DNA of 38,415 nt from Lachnospiraceae bacterium (GTDB lineage Bacteria > Bacillota > Clostridia > Lachnospirales > Lachnospiraceae). The position numbers were made by a program, and so were the translations under genes. The notes beneath the pieces are model-generated. The model did no database searches and was not told the origin of the DNA. It saw only the letters and a list, made by a program, of their open reading frames with translations. Below, piece after piece: positions 17,603-26,109 of this stretch; the stretch's first letter is position 1, and every line of letters starts with the position of its first letter. The stretch is taken from positions 1 through 38,415 of the forward strand of contig JAQXFO010000005.1 of NCBI GenBank assembly GCA_029005135.1. The letters run 5' to 3'.

Positions 17603-19282
17603 ATGAGATCAGATGCTGCCAAAAAGGGCCTTCAGCAGGCTCCCCACCGCTCACTGTTCAATGCGCTGGGCATGACAAAGGAAGAAATGGACAAGCCGCT
17701 GGTGGCGGTCGTCAGCTCCTACAATGAGATTGTGCCGGGCCATATGAACCTGGATAAGATCGCCGATGCCGTCAAGCTCGGCGTTGCCGAGGCCGGCGGT
17801 GTGCCGGTTATGATCCCGGCCATTGCCGTCTGTGATGGTATCGCCATGGGTCACACCGGCATGAAGTATTCTCTGGTGACCCGCGACCTGATTGCGGACT
17901 CCACCGAAGCCATGATCATGGCCCATCAGTTTGATGCCATGGTCTGCATTCCGAACTGCGATAAAAATGTTCCCGGTCTTTTGATGGCGGCCTGCCGTCT
18001 GAATATTCCGACGGTCTTCGTCAGCGGAGGCCCGATGCTGCCGGGCAAGGTAAGCGGCAAACGCACCAGCCTTTCCAGCATTTTCGAGGCAGTCGGTCAG
18101 TTTGAGAACGGCACCATCGGCCAGGATAAGATGGATGAATACGAAGAGTGCGGCTGCCCGACCTGCGGCTCCTGCTCCGGTATGTATACCGCCAACAGCA
18201 TGAACTGCCTGACGGAAGCCATCGGCATGGGTCTGCGCGGCAACGGGACGATTCCGGCGGTCTACTCCGCCCGTATTCGTCTGGCTAAGCACGCAGGTAT
18301 GAAGGTCATGGAGATGCTGGAGAAGAATATCCGTCCCCGCGACATCATTACCGAGGCCTCCCTGCGCAATGCCCTGACAGTGGATATGGCCCTGGGCTGC
18401 TCCACCAACACGATGCTGCATCTGCCGGCCATCGCCCATGAGATCGGTTTTGATCTGGATATGACCCTGGCTAATGAATACAGCGCCAAAACGCCGAATC
18501 TCTGCCATCTGGCCCCCGCCGGCCCCACCTATATGGATGAACTGAACGAAGCGGGCGGCATCTATGCCGTCATGAAAGAGCTGACAAAGCTCGGCCTTCT
18601 TGATCTGTCCTGTATGACCGTGACCGGTAAGACCGTCGGCGAGAATATCGCCAATGTCGTCAATAAGAATCCGGAAGTCATCCGTCCCGTTGAAAATCCC
18701 TATTCCAGAACCGGCGGCCTGGCGGTCCTGACCGGCAACCTGGCCCCGGAGGGCGGTGTTGTCAAGCAGAGCGCCGTGGTTCCGGAAATGCTGGTTCACG
18801 AAGGCCCGGCCCGCGTTTTTGACTGCGAGGACGATGCCATCAAGGCCATCCTCGGCAAAAAAATCAATCCGGGCGATGTGGTGGTTATCCGATACGAAGG
18901 CCCGAAGGGCGGTCCCGGCATGCGTGAGATGCTGAATCCAACCTCTGCCATTGCCGGCATGGGCCTGGGTTCTTCGGTGGCCCTTATCACCGACGGCCGT
19001 TTCAGCGGAGCCTCCCGCGGGGCCTCCATCGGCCACGTTTCACCGGAAGCGGCGGTGGGCGGACCTATCGCACTGGTGGAAGAGGGCGATATCATCAGCA
19101 TCAACATACCGGAAAAATCCATCAATATCAAAGTCAGCGATGAGGAAATGGCTGACAGACGCAAGGCCTGGCAGCCCAGAGAGCCGAAGATCACCACGGG
19201 CTATCTGGCACGTTACGCCGCCCTGGTCACCTCCGGCAGCCGTGGTGCCGTGCTCCGTATACCGGAAAAACAGGAGACATGA
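17603..19282 (+). CDS. ilvD: Dihydroxy-acid dehydratase
   Basis: Fe-S dehydratase forming 2-oxo acids for valine, isoleucine and leucine. The 559 residues carry the family motifs [28 protein letters not shown] (cluster cysteine) and [16 protein letters not shown], and the C-terminal [20 protein letters not shown]. Cysteines in CDGIAM/CDKNVPG/CGSCSGM are in place, so the enzyme should be active. AGAGGA lies before the ATG. It is the middle gene of leuB-ilvD-ilvB, with only six bases to ilvB. The Fe-S carrier gene (mrp) two genes downstream may help mature this cluster; that link is inference. Confidence 0.97.
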   Translation: MRSDAAKKGLQQAPHRSLFNALGMTKEEMDKPLVAVVSSYNEIVPGHMNLDKIADAVKLGVAEAGGVPVMIPAIAVCDGIAMGHTGMKYSLVTRDLIADSTEAMIMAHQFDAMVCIPNCDKNVPGLLMAACRLNIPTVFVSGGPMLPGKVSGKRTSLSSIFEAVGQFENGTIGQDKMDEYEECGCPTCGSCSGMYTANSMNCLTEAIGMGLRGNGTIPAVYSARIRLAKHAGMKVMEMLEKNIRPRDIITEASLRNALTVDMALGCSTNTMLHLPAIAHEIGFDLDMTLANEYSAKTPNLCHLAPAGPTYMDELNEAGGIYAVMKELTKLGLLDLSCMTVTGKTVGENIANVVNKNPEVIRPVENPYSRTGGLAVLTGNLAPEGGVVKQSAVVPEMLVHEGPARVFDCEDDAIKAILGKKINPGDVVVIRYEGPKGGPGMREMLNPTSAIAGMGLGSSVALITDGRFSGASRGASIGHVSPEAAVGGPIALVEEGDIISINIPEKSINIKVSDEEMADRRKAWQPREPKITTGYLARYAALVTSGSRGAVLRIPEKQET

Positions 19283-19288
19283 TAAGTT

Positions 19289-20965
19289 ATGAAAAAGACT
19301 GGCTCTGAAATCGTTATTGAATGCTTAAAAGAACAGGGTGTCGATACCGTCTTCGGTTATCCGGGAGGTACCATTCTGAATATCTACGATGCGCTCTATA
19401 AGCATCAGCATGAGATCCGCCATATCCTGACATCCCATGAGCAGGGCGCTTCCCATGCTGCCGACGGCTATGCCCGTGCCACCGGTAAGGTGGGCGTCTG
19501 TCTGGCAACCTCCGGTCCGGGTTCGACCAACCTGGTCACCGGTATTGCCACGGCCTATATGGATTCCGTCCCCCTCGTGGCCATCACCTGCAATGTGACG
19601 GTACCCCTTCTCGGCAAGGATACCTTTCAGGAGGTGGATATTGCCGGTATCACCATGCCGATCACCAAATACAGCATGATTGTCAAGGACGTCACCAAGC
19701 TGGCGGATTCCCTTCGACGGGCTTTTGACATCGCCCGCTCAGGCCGGCCGGGCCCCGTTCTCATCGACATCACCAAGGACGTCACAGCTGCTGTCTGTGA
19801 CTACCGGCCCAAGAAGATCCGCAGGTCTGTTGAGGTTCCTCAGCCGGCATCGGCTGATATTCAGAGGGCGGCCGATATGATCAACGCTGCCAGACGGCCT
19901 GTGATCTTCACCGGCGGCGGAACGATCCTGTCTGATGCCTCCGAAGAGGTGACGGCACTGGCCCGCCGCATCAGCGCGCCCGTCTGCGACAGCCTGATGG
20001 GCAAGGGCGGCTTCCCGGGCACTGACGACCTCTATATGGGTATGCTGGGCATGCACGGGACCAAGACCTCCAATATGTCGGTGTCCAAGTGTGATCTTCT
20101 GATCGCACTGGGCGTCCGCTTCTCGGACCGTGTGACCGGCAACGCCGCGCTTTTTGCGAAAAATGCCGCGATTCTGCAGCTGGATGTGGATGCCGCCGAG
20201 GTCAACAAGAATGTCTCTGTGGATCTGGCCCTGGTCGGTGATCTGAAACAGACCCTGACGGCCCTGCTGCCGCTGACCGAAGAGCGGGCCCACAAGACCT
20301 GGAATGCGGAGATCAACGCCTATAAGAAGGCTCATCCGCTGAAATACGATATGACGACGCTGACGGGCCCGGGTGTCATCAGTGAGATCTATAAGGCCAC
20401 CGGCGGTGAGGCGGTCATCACGACAGACGTGGGCCAGCACCAGATGTGGTCTGCCCAGTATTACCGCTACACGAAGCCGAGGACCTTCCTGACCTCCGGC
20501 GGACTCGGCACGATGGGCTTCGGCCTGGGGGCCGCCATCGGCGCCAAGACCGGCTGTCCTGACAAAATCGTCATCAATATTGCCGGCGACGGCTGTTTCC
20601 GCATGAATATGAACGAGCTGATCACAGCCGCCCGCTACAAAATCCCGATCATCGAAATCGTTATCAACAACAGTGTGCTGGGGATGGTGCGTCAGTGGCA
20701 GACTTTGTTCTATGACAAACGTTACAGCAACACCACTTTCACGGACAACCTGGATTATGCCGCTCTGGCCGATGCCATGGGTGCCGTTGGTTACAGGGCC
20801 GAAACACCGGAGGAATTCCGGAAGGCTTTCGCCGAAGCGCTTAAGGCTGACGGTCCGGTTCTGATAGACTGCCGCATCGCCTGCGATGATATGGTTTTCC
20901 CGATGTCGGCTCCGGGCAAGCCCATTGAAACGGCCTTTGATCAGGATGACATGGCTGACGCCTGA
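19289..20965 (+). CDS. ilvB: Acetolactate synthase, large catalytic subunit
   Basis: TPP enzyme that condenses two pyruvates, or pyruvate and 2-oxobutanoate, in branched-chain amino acid synthesis. The 558 residues contain the catalytic-Glu region HEQGASHAADGYARATGK, LATSGPGSTNLVTGI, and the TPP/Mg motif GDGCFRMNMNELITA...N-N. The biosynthetic form is favoured over pyruvate oxidase and catabolic AlsS because it sits next to ilvD and leuB. CAGGAG lies upstream of the ATG, overlapping the end of ilvD. No ilvN regulatory subunit gene follows; the next gene is a membrane protein. Either ilvN is elsewhere or the enzyme works without feedback control. Confidence 0.95.
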   Translation: MKKTGSEIVIECLKEQGVDTVFGYPGGTILNIYDALYKHQHEIRHILTSHEQGASHAADGYARATGKVGVCLATSGPGSTNLVTGIATAYMDSVPLVAITCNVTVPLLGKDTFQEVDIAGITMPITKYSMIVKDVTKLADSLRRAFDIARSGRPGPVLIDITKDVTAAVCDYRPKKIRRSVEVPQPASADIQRAADMINAARRPVIFTGGGTILSDASEEVTALARRISAPVCDSLMGKGGFPGTDDLYMGMLGMHGTKTSNMSVSKCDLLIALGVRFSDRVTGNAALFAKNAAILQLDVDAAEVNKNVSVDLALVGDLKQTLTALLPLTEERAHKTWNAEINAYKKAHPLKYDMTTLTGPGVISEIYKATGGEAVITTDVGQHQMWSAQYYRYTKPRTFLTSGGLGTMGFGLGAAIGAKTGCPDKIVINIAGDGCFRMNMNELITAARYKIPIIEIVINNSVLGMVRQWQTLFYDKRYSNTTFTDNLDYAALADAMGAVGYRAETPEEFRKAFAEALKADGPVLIDCRIACDDMVFPMSAPGKPIETAFDQDDMADA

Positions 20966-20991
20966 GTGATCGGTTATATAGGAGACCGTCT

Positions 20992-21618
20992 ATGGAAAAT
21001 ACGAAGAGATTGAAAGCCAGAAAAAGTGCCGTCATCATGGCGGCAGCCTATCTGGCACTGGGCGTACTGATGCTGGTTTTCCCGCAGGTGATGCAGAATC
21101 TTCTGATGATCATCCTGGGGCTGGGAGCTCTGATCTACGGCATCATCAAGCTGATCATCAGCTTTGCCGGGAACGGCAGTCTGCCTTACAAAGCCGGGGA
21201 TCTGCTCATTGGCATCGTCATGACAGCTGCCGGCGCCGCAGTGCTGATTTTCCGGGGAAGCCTGCTTTCCTTTATCCCGCTGATCTTCGGCGTCTTTCTG
21301 GTGATCAGTGCTGTGGAAAAGGTTCGTGACGCGATGGATGCCCGTTTTTTCAACAGCACTCACTGGTGGTTTAATCTGGCACTGGGCATTTTGTCTCTGA
21401 TCTTCGGTATCATTCTGGTACTGAGACCGGGCTTTGTTGTCCGTCTGTCGTTTCGCATCATCGGCATTTTCCTGACCATCGACGGCGCCTCGGGACTGAT
21501 CTCGGCGCTGGATCTGGCATCCTCCCGCCGTGTCTACAGGAAAAGTGTTGCCAAGGATGTTTTCGATGCGGCCTGTTCGCCTGTCGAAGACGCGGATTTC
21601 AAAGAAGCCGGTAACTAA
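20992..21618 (+). CDS. DUF308 (HdeD-like) membrane protein
   Basis: Integral membrane protein of 208 residues with about six predicted transmembrane helices arranged as three hairpins (starting near residues 12, 35, 64, 86, 120 and 146). This is the pattern of the DUF308 family that includes E. coli HdeD, linked there to acid resistance. The short basic N terminus is cytoplasmic by the positive-inside rule. The C-terminal 35 residues are soluble and acidic. TATAGGAGA precedes the ATG and the gap to ilvB is 26 bases, so it is probably co-transcribed with the branched-chain genes. The function is unknown. Confidence 0.75.
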   Translation: MENTKRLKARKSAVIMAAAYLALGVLMLVFPQVMQNLLMIILGLGALIYGIIKLIISFAGNGSLPYKAGDLLIGIVMTAAGAAVLIFRGSLLSFIPLIFGVFLVISAVEKVRDAMDARFFNSTHWWFNLALGILSLIFGIILVLRPGFVVRLSFRIIGIFLTIDGASGLISALDLASSRRVYRKSVAKDVFDAACSPVEDADFKEAGN

Positions 21619-21638
21619 AGATAACAAGGAGGCCTGTC

Positions 21639-22469
21639 ATGGCTGAAAACTGTAATCACGACTGCAGCACGTGCGGCGAGAACTGTGCCTCACGAACCGC
21701 TGCCAACAAAAGCTTTGTAGAAGAAGCCAACAGCAAAACAAAAGTAAGAAAAATGATTGCCGTCGTCAGCGGCAAGGGCGGCGTCGGCAAATCACTGACG
21801 ACAGCTCTTCTGGCGGTGGCAGCCGGCCGGGCCGGTAAAAAGGCCGGCATCCTGGATGCCGATATCACCGGGCCGTCGATCCCCCATCTGTTCGGAATAC
21901 GCGATAAAGCCTACGGTGACGGCGAATTCATGTTCCCGGTCTGGTCAGACAAGGGCTGTGCCGTGATGTCCACGAACCTGATCCTTGACAATACCGATGA
22001 TCCGGTGGTGTGGCGCGGAGCCCTGATCGCTTCGGCGGTCAAGCAGTTCTGGACCGACGTGGCCTGGGGAGAACTGGACTATCTCTTCATTGATATGCCG
22101 CCGGGAACCGGCGATGTCCCGCTGACGGTTTTCCAGTCACTGCCGATTGACGGCATTGTCATCGTCACCTCACCGCAGGATCTGGTATCCATGGTCGTTG
22201 GAAAGGCCCTGAAAATGGCGGAGAAGATGAGTGTGCCGGTTCTGGGTATCGTCGAAAACATGAGCTATATTACCTGCCCTGACTGCGGCAGGAAGATCAG
22301 CCTCTTTGGCGAGGGGCATATCCGGGAGACCGCCGAAGCGCACCGGATTCCGCACGCGGCCGAGCTGCCCATCCGTCAGGATGTCGCAGCCCTTTGCGAC
22401 AGCGGCCGCGTCGAAGAACTGCCGGATGAGTTTGTGATGGCGCTGTCCGACATGCTGGCCAGTTTCTGA
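21639..22469 (+). CDS. Mrp/ApbC-type Fe-S cluster carrier ATPase
   Basis: P-loop NTPase of the Mrp/NBP35 group that binds and delivers iron-sulfur clusters. The 276 residues have a cysteine-rich N terminus (CNHDCSTCGENC), the deviant Walker A SGKGGVGKSLTT near residue 44, DADITGPSIPHLFG, the Walker B-like DYLFIDMPPGTGD, and the C-terminal C-x2-C of ITCPDCGRKI that holds the shared cluster in this family. The N-terminal cysteine set resembles the NBP35-like subset. GGAGG precedes the ATG. It closes the leuB-ilvD-ilvB-DUF308 run, and xdhABC, which needs two [2Fe-2S] clusters, follows the tRNA. Confidence 0.9.
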   Translation: MAENCNHDCSTCGENCASRTAANKSFVEEANSKTKVRKMIAVVSGKGGVGKSLTTALLAVAAGRAGKKAGILDADITGPSIPHLFGIRDKAYGDGEFMFPVWSDKGCAVMSTNLILDNTDDPVVWRGALIASAVKQFWTDVAWGELDYLFIDMPPGTGDVPLTVFQSLPIDGIVIVTSPQDLVSMVVGKALKMAEKMSVPVLGIVENMSYITCPDCGRKISLFGEGHIRETAEAHRIPHAAELPIRQDVAALCDSGRVEELPDEFVMALSDMLASF

Positions 22470-22479
22470 CAGACAGCAC

Positions 22480-22533
22480 CGGGGCAGGCGCTTTGGCCGA
22501 AAGAGGTGAGTTCCGGATAAAAACCTGCCCCGA
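22480..22533 (+). terminator. Long hairpin after mrp, possible terminator
   Basis: CGGGGCAGG (22480-22488) and CCTGCCCCG (22525-22533) are perfectly complementary over 9 bp, with a 36-base loop. The stem is stable, but what follows (ATTTACAAAAA) is not a T tract. It may be a weak terminator or a 3'-end stabilising hairpin for the upstream operon. Confidence 0.45.
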
Positions 22534-22548
22534 TTTACAAAAATGACT

Positions 22549-22575
22549 TGAAATCTTTTCTCAATACGGTATAAT
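22549..22575 (+). promoter_or_regulatory. Promoter for tRNA-Thr
   Basis: A perfect -10 TATAAT lies at 22570-22575, eleven bases before the tRNA. The best -35 is TTGAAA (22549-22554), but the spacer is only 15 bases; GACTTG (22546-22551) would give 18. The -10 is firm, the -35 less so. Confidence 0.65.
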
Positions 22576-22585
22576 GAATTGGTCC

Positions 22586-22658
<73 letters not shown>

Positions 22659-22662
22659 GCGG

Positions 22663-22698
22663 AGCAGGTATTGCAGAGACAATACCTGCTTTTTTTTT
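22663..22698 (+). terminator. Rho-independent terminator after tRNA-Thr
   Basis: A perfect 10-bp stem, AGCAGGTATT (22663-22672) with AATACCTGCT (22681-22690), has an 8-base loop and is followed by an unbroken run of T to 22698. It begins four bases after the tRNA. Confidence 0.95.
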
Positions 22699-22700
22699 GT

Positions 22701-22738
22701 CACTGCGAGCGGTGCTCTCTGCGGCTATTCCCGCAGTG
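22701..22738. repeat. Two competing small hairpins downstream of the tRNA terminator
   Basis: CACTGCG (22701-22707) can pair with CGCAGTG (22732-22738). Alternatively CTGCGG (22719-22724) can pair with CCGCAG (22731-22736). The two pairings exclude each other. The segment lies outside both predicted transcripts, after the tRNA terminator and before the xdhA promoter, so its role is unclear. Confidence 0.3.
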
Positions 22739-22798
22739 TATCCTCATATATACCTCGGAAAACACATCAGACAGAAAAAAATTGCGGAATATTTTGGT

Positions 22799-22812
22799 AA
22801 TTTGGCCAAATT
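22799..22812. promoter_or_regulatory. 14-bp perfect palindrome upstream of xdhA
   Basis: AATTTGGCCAAATT is its own reverse complement. It lies about 50 bases upstream of the xdhA -35 element, in an AT-rich intergenic region. Size and placement fit a site for a dimeric activator or repressor; no such regulator is encoded nearby. Confidence 0.45.
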
Positions 22813-22836
22813 GTACGAGATGAAAGGGACAATTCA

Positions 22837-22851
22837 TGTCGATTTTCGACA
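22837..22851. promoter_or_regulatory. Inverted repeat just upstream of the xdhA -35
   Basis: TGTCGA (22837-22842) and TCGACA (22846-22851) are a perfect 6-bp dyad with a three-base centre, ending ten bases before the -35 of xdhA. Its position is typical for a regulator contacting RNA polymerase. Confidence 0.45.
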
Positions 22852-22860
22852 AAAAACCAA

Positions 22861-22890
22861 TTGACAATAAATTGTAAAAATAAGTATCAT
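22861..22890 (+). promoter_or_regulatory. Promoter of the xdhABC operon
   Basis: A perfect TTGACA (22861-22866) and TATCAT (22885-22890) are 18 bases apart. A further small dyad, ACAAT (22864-22868) with ATTGT (22871-22875), overlaps the -35 and spacer, where a bound repressor would block polymerase. Transcription would begin near 22897, leaving a leader of about 29 bases. Confidence 0.75.
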
Positions 22891-22910
22891 GACATTATTA
22901 AAATACTCTT

Positions 22911-22918
22911 GGAGGAGG
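22911..22918 (+). promoter_or_regulatory. Ribosome binding site deciding the xdhA start
   Basis: GGAGGAGG at 22911-22918 stands seven bases before the ATG at 22926 but only one base before the in-frame TTG at 22920. The ATG is therefore the start. Confidence 0.85.
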
Positions 22919-22925
22919 CTTGGTT

Positions 22926-25208
22926 ATGCTGGTAGGAAAGAGTTTTCCCCGTGTTGATGCTCCTGATAAGGCTTCCGGCCGCATTAAATATACCGAAGAC
23001 CTGTGCAGCCGTAAGGCCCTTGTGGCAAAAATCTGTCACTCAACAATCGCACACGGATATGTTACCGCGATCGATACGTCGGAAGCTGAAAAAATCCCCG
23101 GAGTTATCAAAATAGTGACCTGTTTTGATGTGCCTCAGATCGAATACCCGACGGCGGGTCATCCGTACAGTACGGATCCGTCTCATCAGGATATTGCCGA
23201 CAGACTGATGCTTAACCGTCATGTCCGTTTTTACGGCGATGATATTGCCGCGGTCATAGCCGAGGACGAGATCATAGCCGGCAAGGCCGTCAGGGCCCTG
23301 AAGGTGACCTATGACGAGCTGCCCTTTGTGCTGGATCCCGAAGAAGCCATGAAAGAAGGTGTGCCGGAGATTCATGAGGGCGCAAAAAACAACGTCGTCA
23401 AACACACCGAGATCCACAAGGGCAATTTTGAGGAGGCCATCAAAGAAGAGGGCCTGATCAGGGTCGAGGGCATCTATAACTCACCGATGGTTCAGCATTG
23501 CCATATCGAAAAACCGATCTGCTACGCTTATATGGAAAAGAAGCGCATTGTGGTTGTCTCGGCCACCCAGATCCCACATATCGTCCGCCGCGTCTGCGGT
23601 ATGGCTCTGGGGATCCCCTGGGGCAATGTCGAAGTCATCAAGCCTTATATCGGCGGCGGTTTCGGCAATCGCCAGGATGCTCTTGACGAGCCGCTGTGTG
23701 CCTTTTTAACCATGCAGGTGGGGGGCCGTCTGGTCAAACTCGAGAGGACCCGCGAGGAAATGTTTGTCAACACCCGCGTCCGCCACGCCATGCGCCACTA
23801 TATCACCTCCTGGCTGAGACCGGACGGCACGCTGGTCGCCAGAAAGATGTGCTGCTTCTCAAATCAGGGCGCTTACGGTTCCCATGGCCACTCCATTGCC
23901 GCCAAAGGTACCGGTGCCCTGGCCCAGATGTATCCGGTGGAAAATCTCTGGGCGGAAGCGACGACAGTCTACACAAACAGTCCCACGGCCGGCGCCATGC
24001 GCGGCTACGGCATGCCTCAGGCTGTCTGGGCCTTCGAATGCCATACCGAGGATATCTGCCGAAAGCTCGGGCTGGATCCTGTTGACTACCGCAAGACTCA
24101 CTCCACGCCGGTGGGCTTCTTTGATCCCTTCTCTAAAAACGAGATGTATTACGATACGTATCGTCAGGCACTGGAGGAGGGCGCCAAAGCCATCGATTAC
24201 GACCGCAAGGTCAGGGAATATCAAAATCAGACAGGACCGATCCGCCGCGGCATCGGGTGTGCGATTTTCTGGTACAATACGGCCGTCTGGCCCATTTCCC
24301 TTGAGATCTCATCCTGCCGCATGGTCATGAATCAGGACGGCAGTGTTCAGGTCCAGGTTGGCGAGACTGAGATCGGTCAGGGCGCGGATACGGCTTATAC
24401 CCAGATGGCCGGTGAGACGCTGGGCATTCCCTTCGATATGGTCCATGTCGTATCCTGTCAGGATACGGACGTGACGCCCTTCGGTACCGGTGCCTACGCG
24501 TCGCGTCAGACTTATACCGTGGGCTTTGCCATCCGCAGCTGTGCCGAGGCCTTCAAACAGCATATTCTGGAGATTGCCTTCAAATACACAGGAATGCAGC
24601 CGTATATGATGGATATCCGGGATGCGAAGATCGTGCGTGTCTCCGACGGCCGTGTGCTGATGACACTGGCCCAGCTCGCCACGGAGACCCTCTACAGCAT
24701 GGAGAAGGCTGAGCATCTGACGATTGAAAAGTCGGCAGCCGTCCACAGCAATGCCTATAGCTTCGGCTGCGCCTTCGCGGAAGTGGAGGTGGATATTCCG
24801 ATGTGCAAGATCAGGCTGTTGAACCTGGTCAATGTTCATGACTGCGGCAACCTGATCAATCCGGCACTGGCCAGAGCACAGGTGCACGGCGGCATGAGCA
24901 TGGGGATCGGCTACGCTCTGTCGGAGAAGATGCTCTTCGATGAGAAGACAGGCCGCCCGCTCAACAACAACCTGCTGGACTACAAGCTGTCGACCTTTAT
25001 GGATCACCCGCATCTGGATGTTCGTTTTATCCAGAATCCGGAACCGACCTCCGCCTACGGCACCAAGTCACTGGGCGAACCGCCGGTTCTGCCGGTATCC
25101 CCGGCGATCCGCAATGCGGTGCTGCAGGCCACCGGGACGGCTCTGGATGATATCCCGATGGATCCGCATCAGCTGTTCAGACGTTTTCGTGAAGACAACT
25201 TGATCTAA
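22926..25208 (+). CDS. xdhA: Xanthine dehydrogenase-type molybdenum-binding subunit
   Basis: Catalytic subunit, 760 residues, of a molybdenum-cofactor hydroxylase acting on purines or similar heterocycles. It resembles E. coli XdhA along most of its length, judged from memory. Landmarks are PYIGGGFGNRQD (cofactor loop), SPTAGAMRGYGMPQ, VGETEIGQGADTAYTQMAGE, DTDVTPFGTGAYASRQ and the catalytic glutamate in KSLGEPPVLPV near residue 715. It is followed by the FAD and Fe-S subunits in the same order as E. coli xdhABC. The purine-binding arginine known from bovine xanthine oxidase has no clear counterpart, so the substrate should be left open. No cofactor synthesis or XdhC/CoxI-type insertion gene is near. 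Confidence 0.88.
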   Translation: MLVGKSFPRVDAPDKASGRIKYTEDLCSRKALVAKICHSTIAHGYVTAIDTSEAEKIPGVIKIVTCFDVPQIEYPTAGHPYSTDPSHQDIADRLMLNRHVRFYGDDIAAVIAEDEIIAGKAVRALKVTYDELPFVLDPEEAMKEGVPEIHEGAKNNVVKHTEIHKGNFEEAIKEEGLIRVEGIYNSPMVQHCHIEKPICYAYMEKKRIVVVSATQIPHIVRRVCGMALGIPWGNVEVIKPYIGGGFGNRQDALDEPLCAFLTMQVGGRLVKLERTREEMFVNTRVRHAMRHYITSWLRPDGTLVARKMCCFSNQGAYGSHGHSIAAKGTGALAQMYPVENLWAEATTVYTNSPTAGAMRGYGMPQAVWAFECHTEDICRKLGLDPVDYRKTHSTPVGFFDPFSKNEMYYDTYRQALEEGAKAIDYDRKVREYQNQTGPIRRGIGCAIFWYNTAVWPISLEISSCRMVMNQDGSVQVQVGETEIGQGADTAYTQMAGETLGIPFDMVHVVSCQDTDVTPFGTGAYASRQTYTVGFAIRSCAEAFKQHILEIAFKYTGMQPYMMDIRDAKIVRVSDGRVLMTLAQLATETLYSMEKAEHLTIEKSAAVHSNAYSFGCAFAEVEVDIPMCKIRLLNLVNVHDCGNLINPALARAQVHGGMSMGIGYALSEKMLFDEKTGRPLNNNLLDYKLSTFMDHPHLDVRFIQNPEPTSAYGTKSLGEPPVLPVSPAIRNAVLQATGTALDDIPMDPHQLFRRFREDNLI

Positions 25209-25227
25209 GGGACAGGAGGCATCGCTT

Positions 25228-26109
25228 ATGTACGATATTAAAGCAATTTATGAGGCTTTCAGTGTTGAAGAAGCGATCCGGCTTCTGCAAGAACACCCGG
25301 AGGCCCAGATCCTGGCGGGCGGCTCTGATGTACTGGTTCAGATCCGCGAAGGCCGCCGGGCCGGCAAAGAGTTTGTCAGCATTTTCCGGATCGATGCCCT
25401 GCGCGGCGTGACGATGGAAGAGGACGGCACGATCCGTATCGGTTCTCTGACATCGTTTGCCCATATTACGGCGGATCCGATCATTCAGAACCATATCCCT
25501 GTTCTCGGGGAAGCGGTGGATCAGGTCGGTTCGCCGCAGATCCGGGCCATCGGCACCATCGGAGGCAACACCTGCAACGGTGTCACCTCCGCCGACTCCG
25601 CGTCAACCCTGCATGCTCTCGACGCCGTGGTGGAGCTGACGGGGCCGGAAGGGGTTCGATATCTGCCCATTGAGAAGTTCTATCTGTCGGCCGGCAAGGT
25701 GGACCTGAAGCCAGCCGAACTGCAGACCGCCATTCTGATTCCGAAGGAAGCCTATGAAAATTATAACGGCTTCTATATCAAATACGGCATGCGCAATGCT
25801 ATGGAGATCGCTACCACAGGCTGTTCGGTCAATGTCAGGCTGAATGACGATAAGACCGTGATCGAAGACATCCGCATCGGCTACGGCGTGGCCGGTCCGG
25901 TACCGCTCAGGGCACGTCATGCCGAGGCTGTCGGCCGCGGCCTGACGGTATCGCCGGAAAGTATCCGGGCCATCAGTGAGGCCGTCTCGGAGGATGTCAG
26001 GCCCAGAGACAGCTGGCGGGCCTCCAAAGCCTTCCGGGAGCATCTGTGTCATGTGATGTGTGAGAGAGCCGCCGAAGCGGCGATCCGTCGGGCAGGGGGT
26101 GAACTGTAA
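25228..26109 (+). CDS. xdhB: Xanthine dehydrogenase-type FAD-binding subunit
   Basis: Middle subunit, 293 residues, that passes electrons from the Fe-S clusters to FAD and the final acceptor. The FAD-binding signatures are ILAGGSDVLVQIREGR near residues 28-43 and IGTIGGNTCNGVTSADS near 110-126. The C-terminal domain (CO dehydrogenase flavoprotein type) ends with SWRASKAFREHL. No cysteine cluster of the 4-hydroxybenzoyl-CoA reductase beta subunit is seen, which argues against that enzyme. GGAGG precedes the ATG 19 bases after xdhA. Its stop codon overlaps the xdhC start. Confidence 0.9.
   Translation: MYDIKAIYEAFSVEEAIRLLQEHPEAQILAGGSDVLVQIREGRRAGKEFVSIFRIDALRGVTMEEDGTIRIGSLTSFAHITADPIIQNHIPVLGEAVDQVGSPQIRAIGTIGGNTCNGVTSADSASTLHALDAVVELTGPEGVRYLPIEKFYLSAGKVDLKPAELQTAILIPKEAYENYNGFYIKYGMRNAMEIATTGCSVNVRLNDDKTVIEDIRIGYGVAGPVPLRARHAEAVGRGLTVSPESIRAISEAVSEDVRPRDSWRASKAFREHLCHVMCERAAEAAIRRAGGEL

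Noticed and set aside
17651-19036. 461-codon open frame opposite ilvD
   Set aside because: Antisense shadow of a conserved gene with strong codon bias; rich in His, Gly and Asp, with no family resemblance and no ribosome binding site context.
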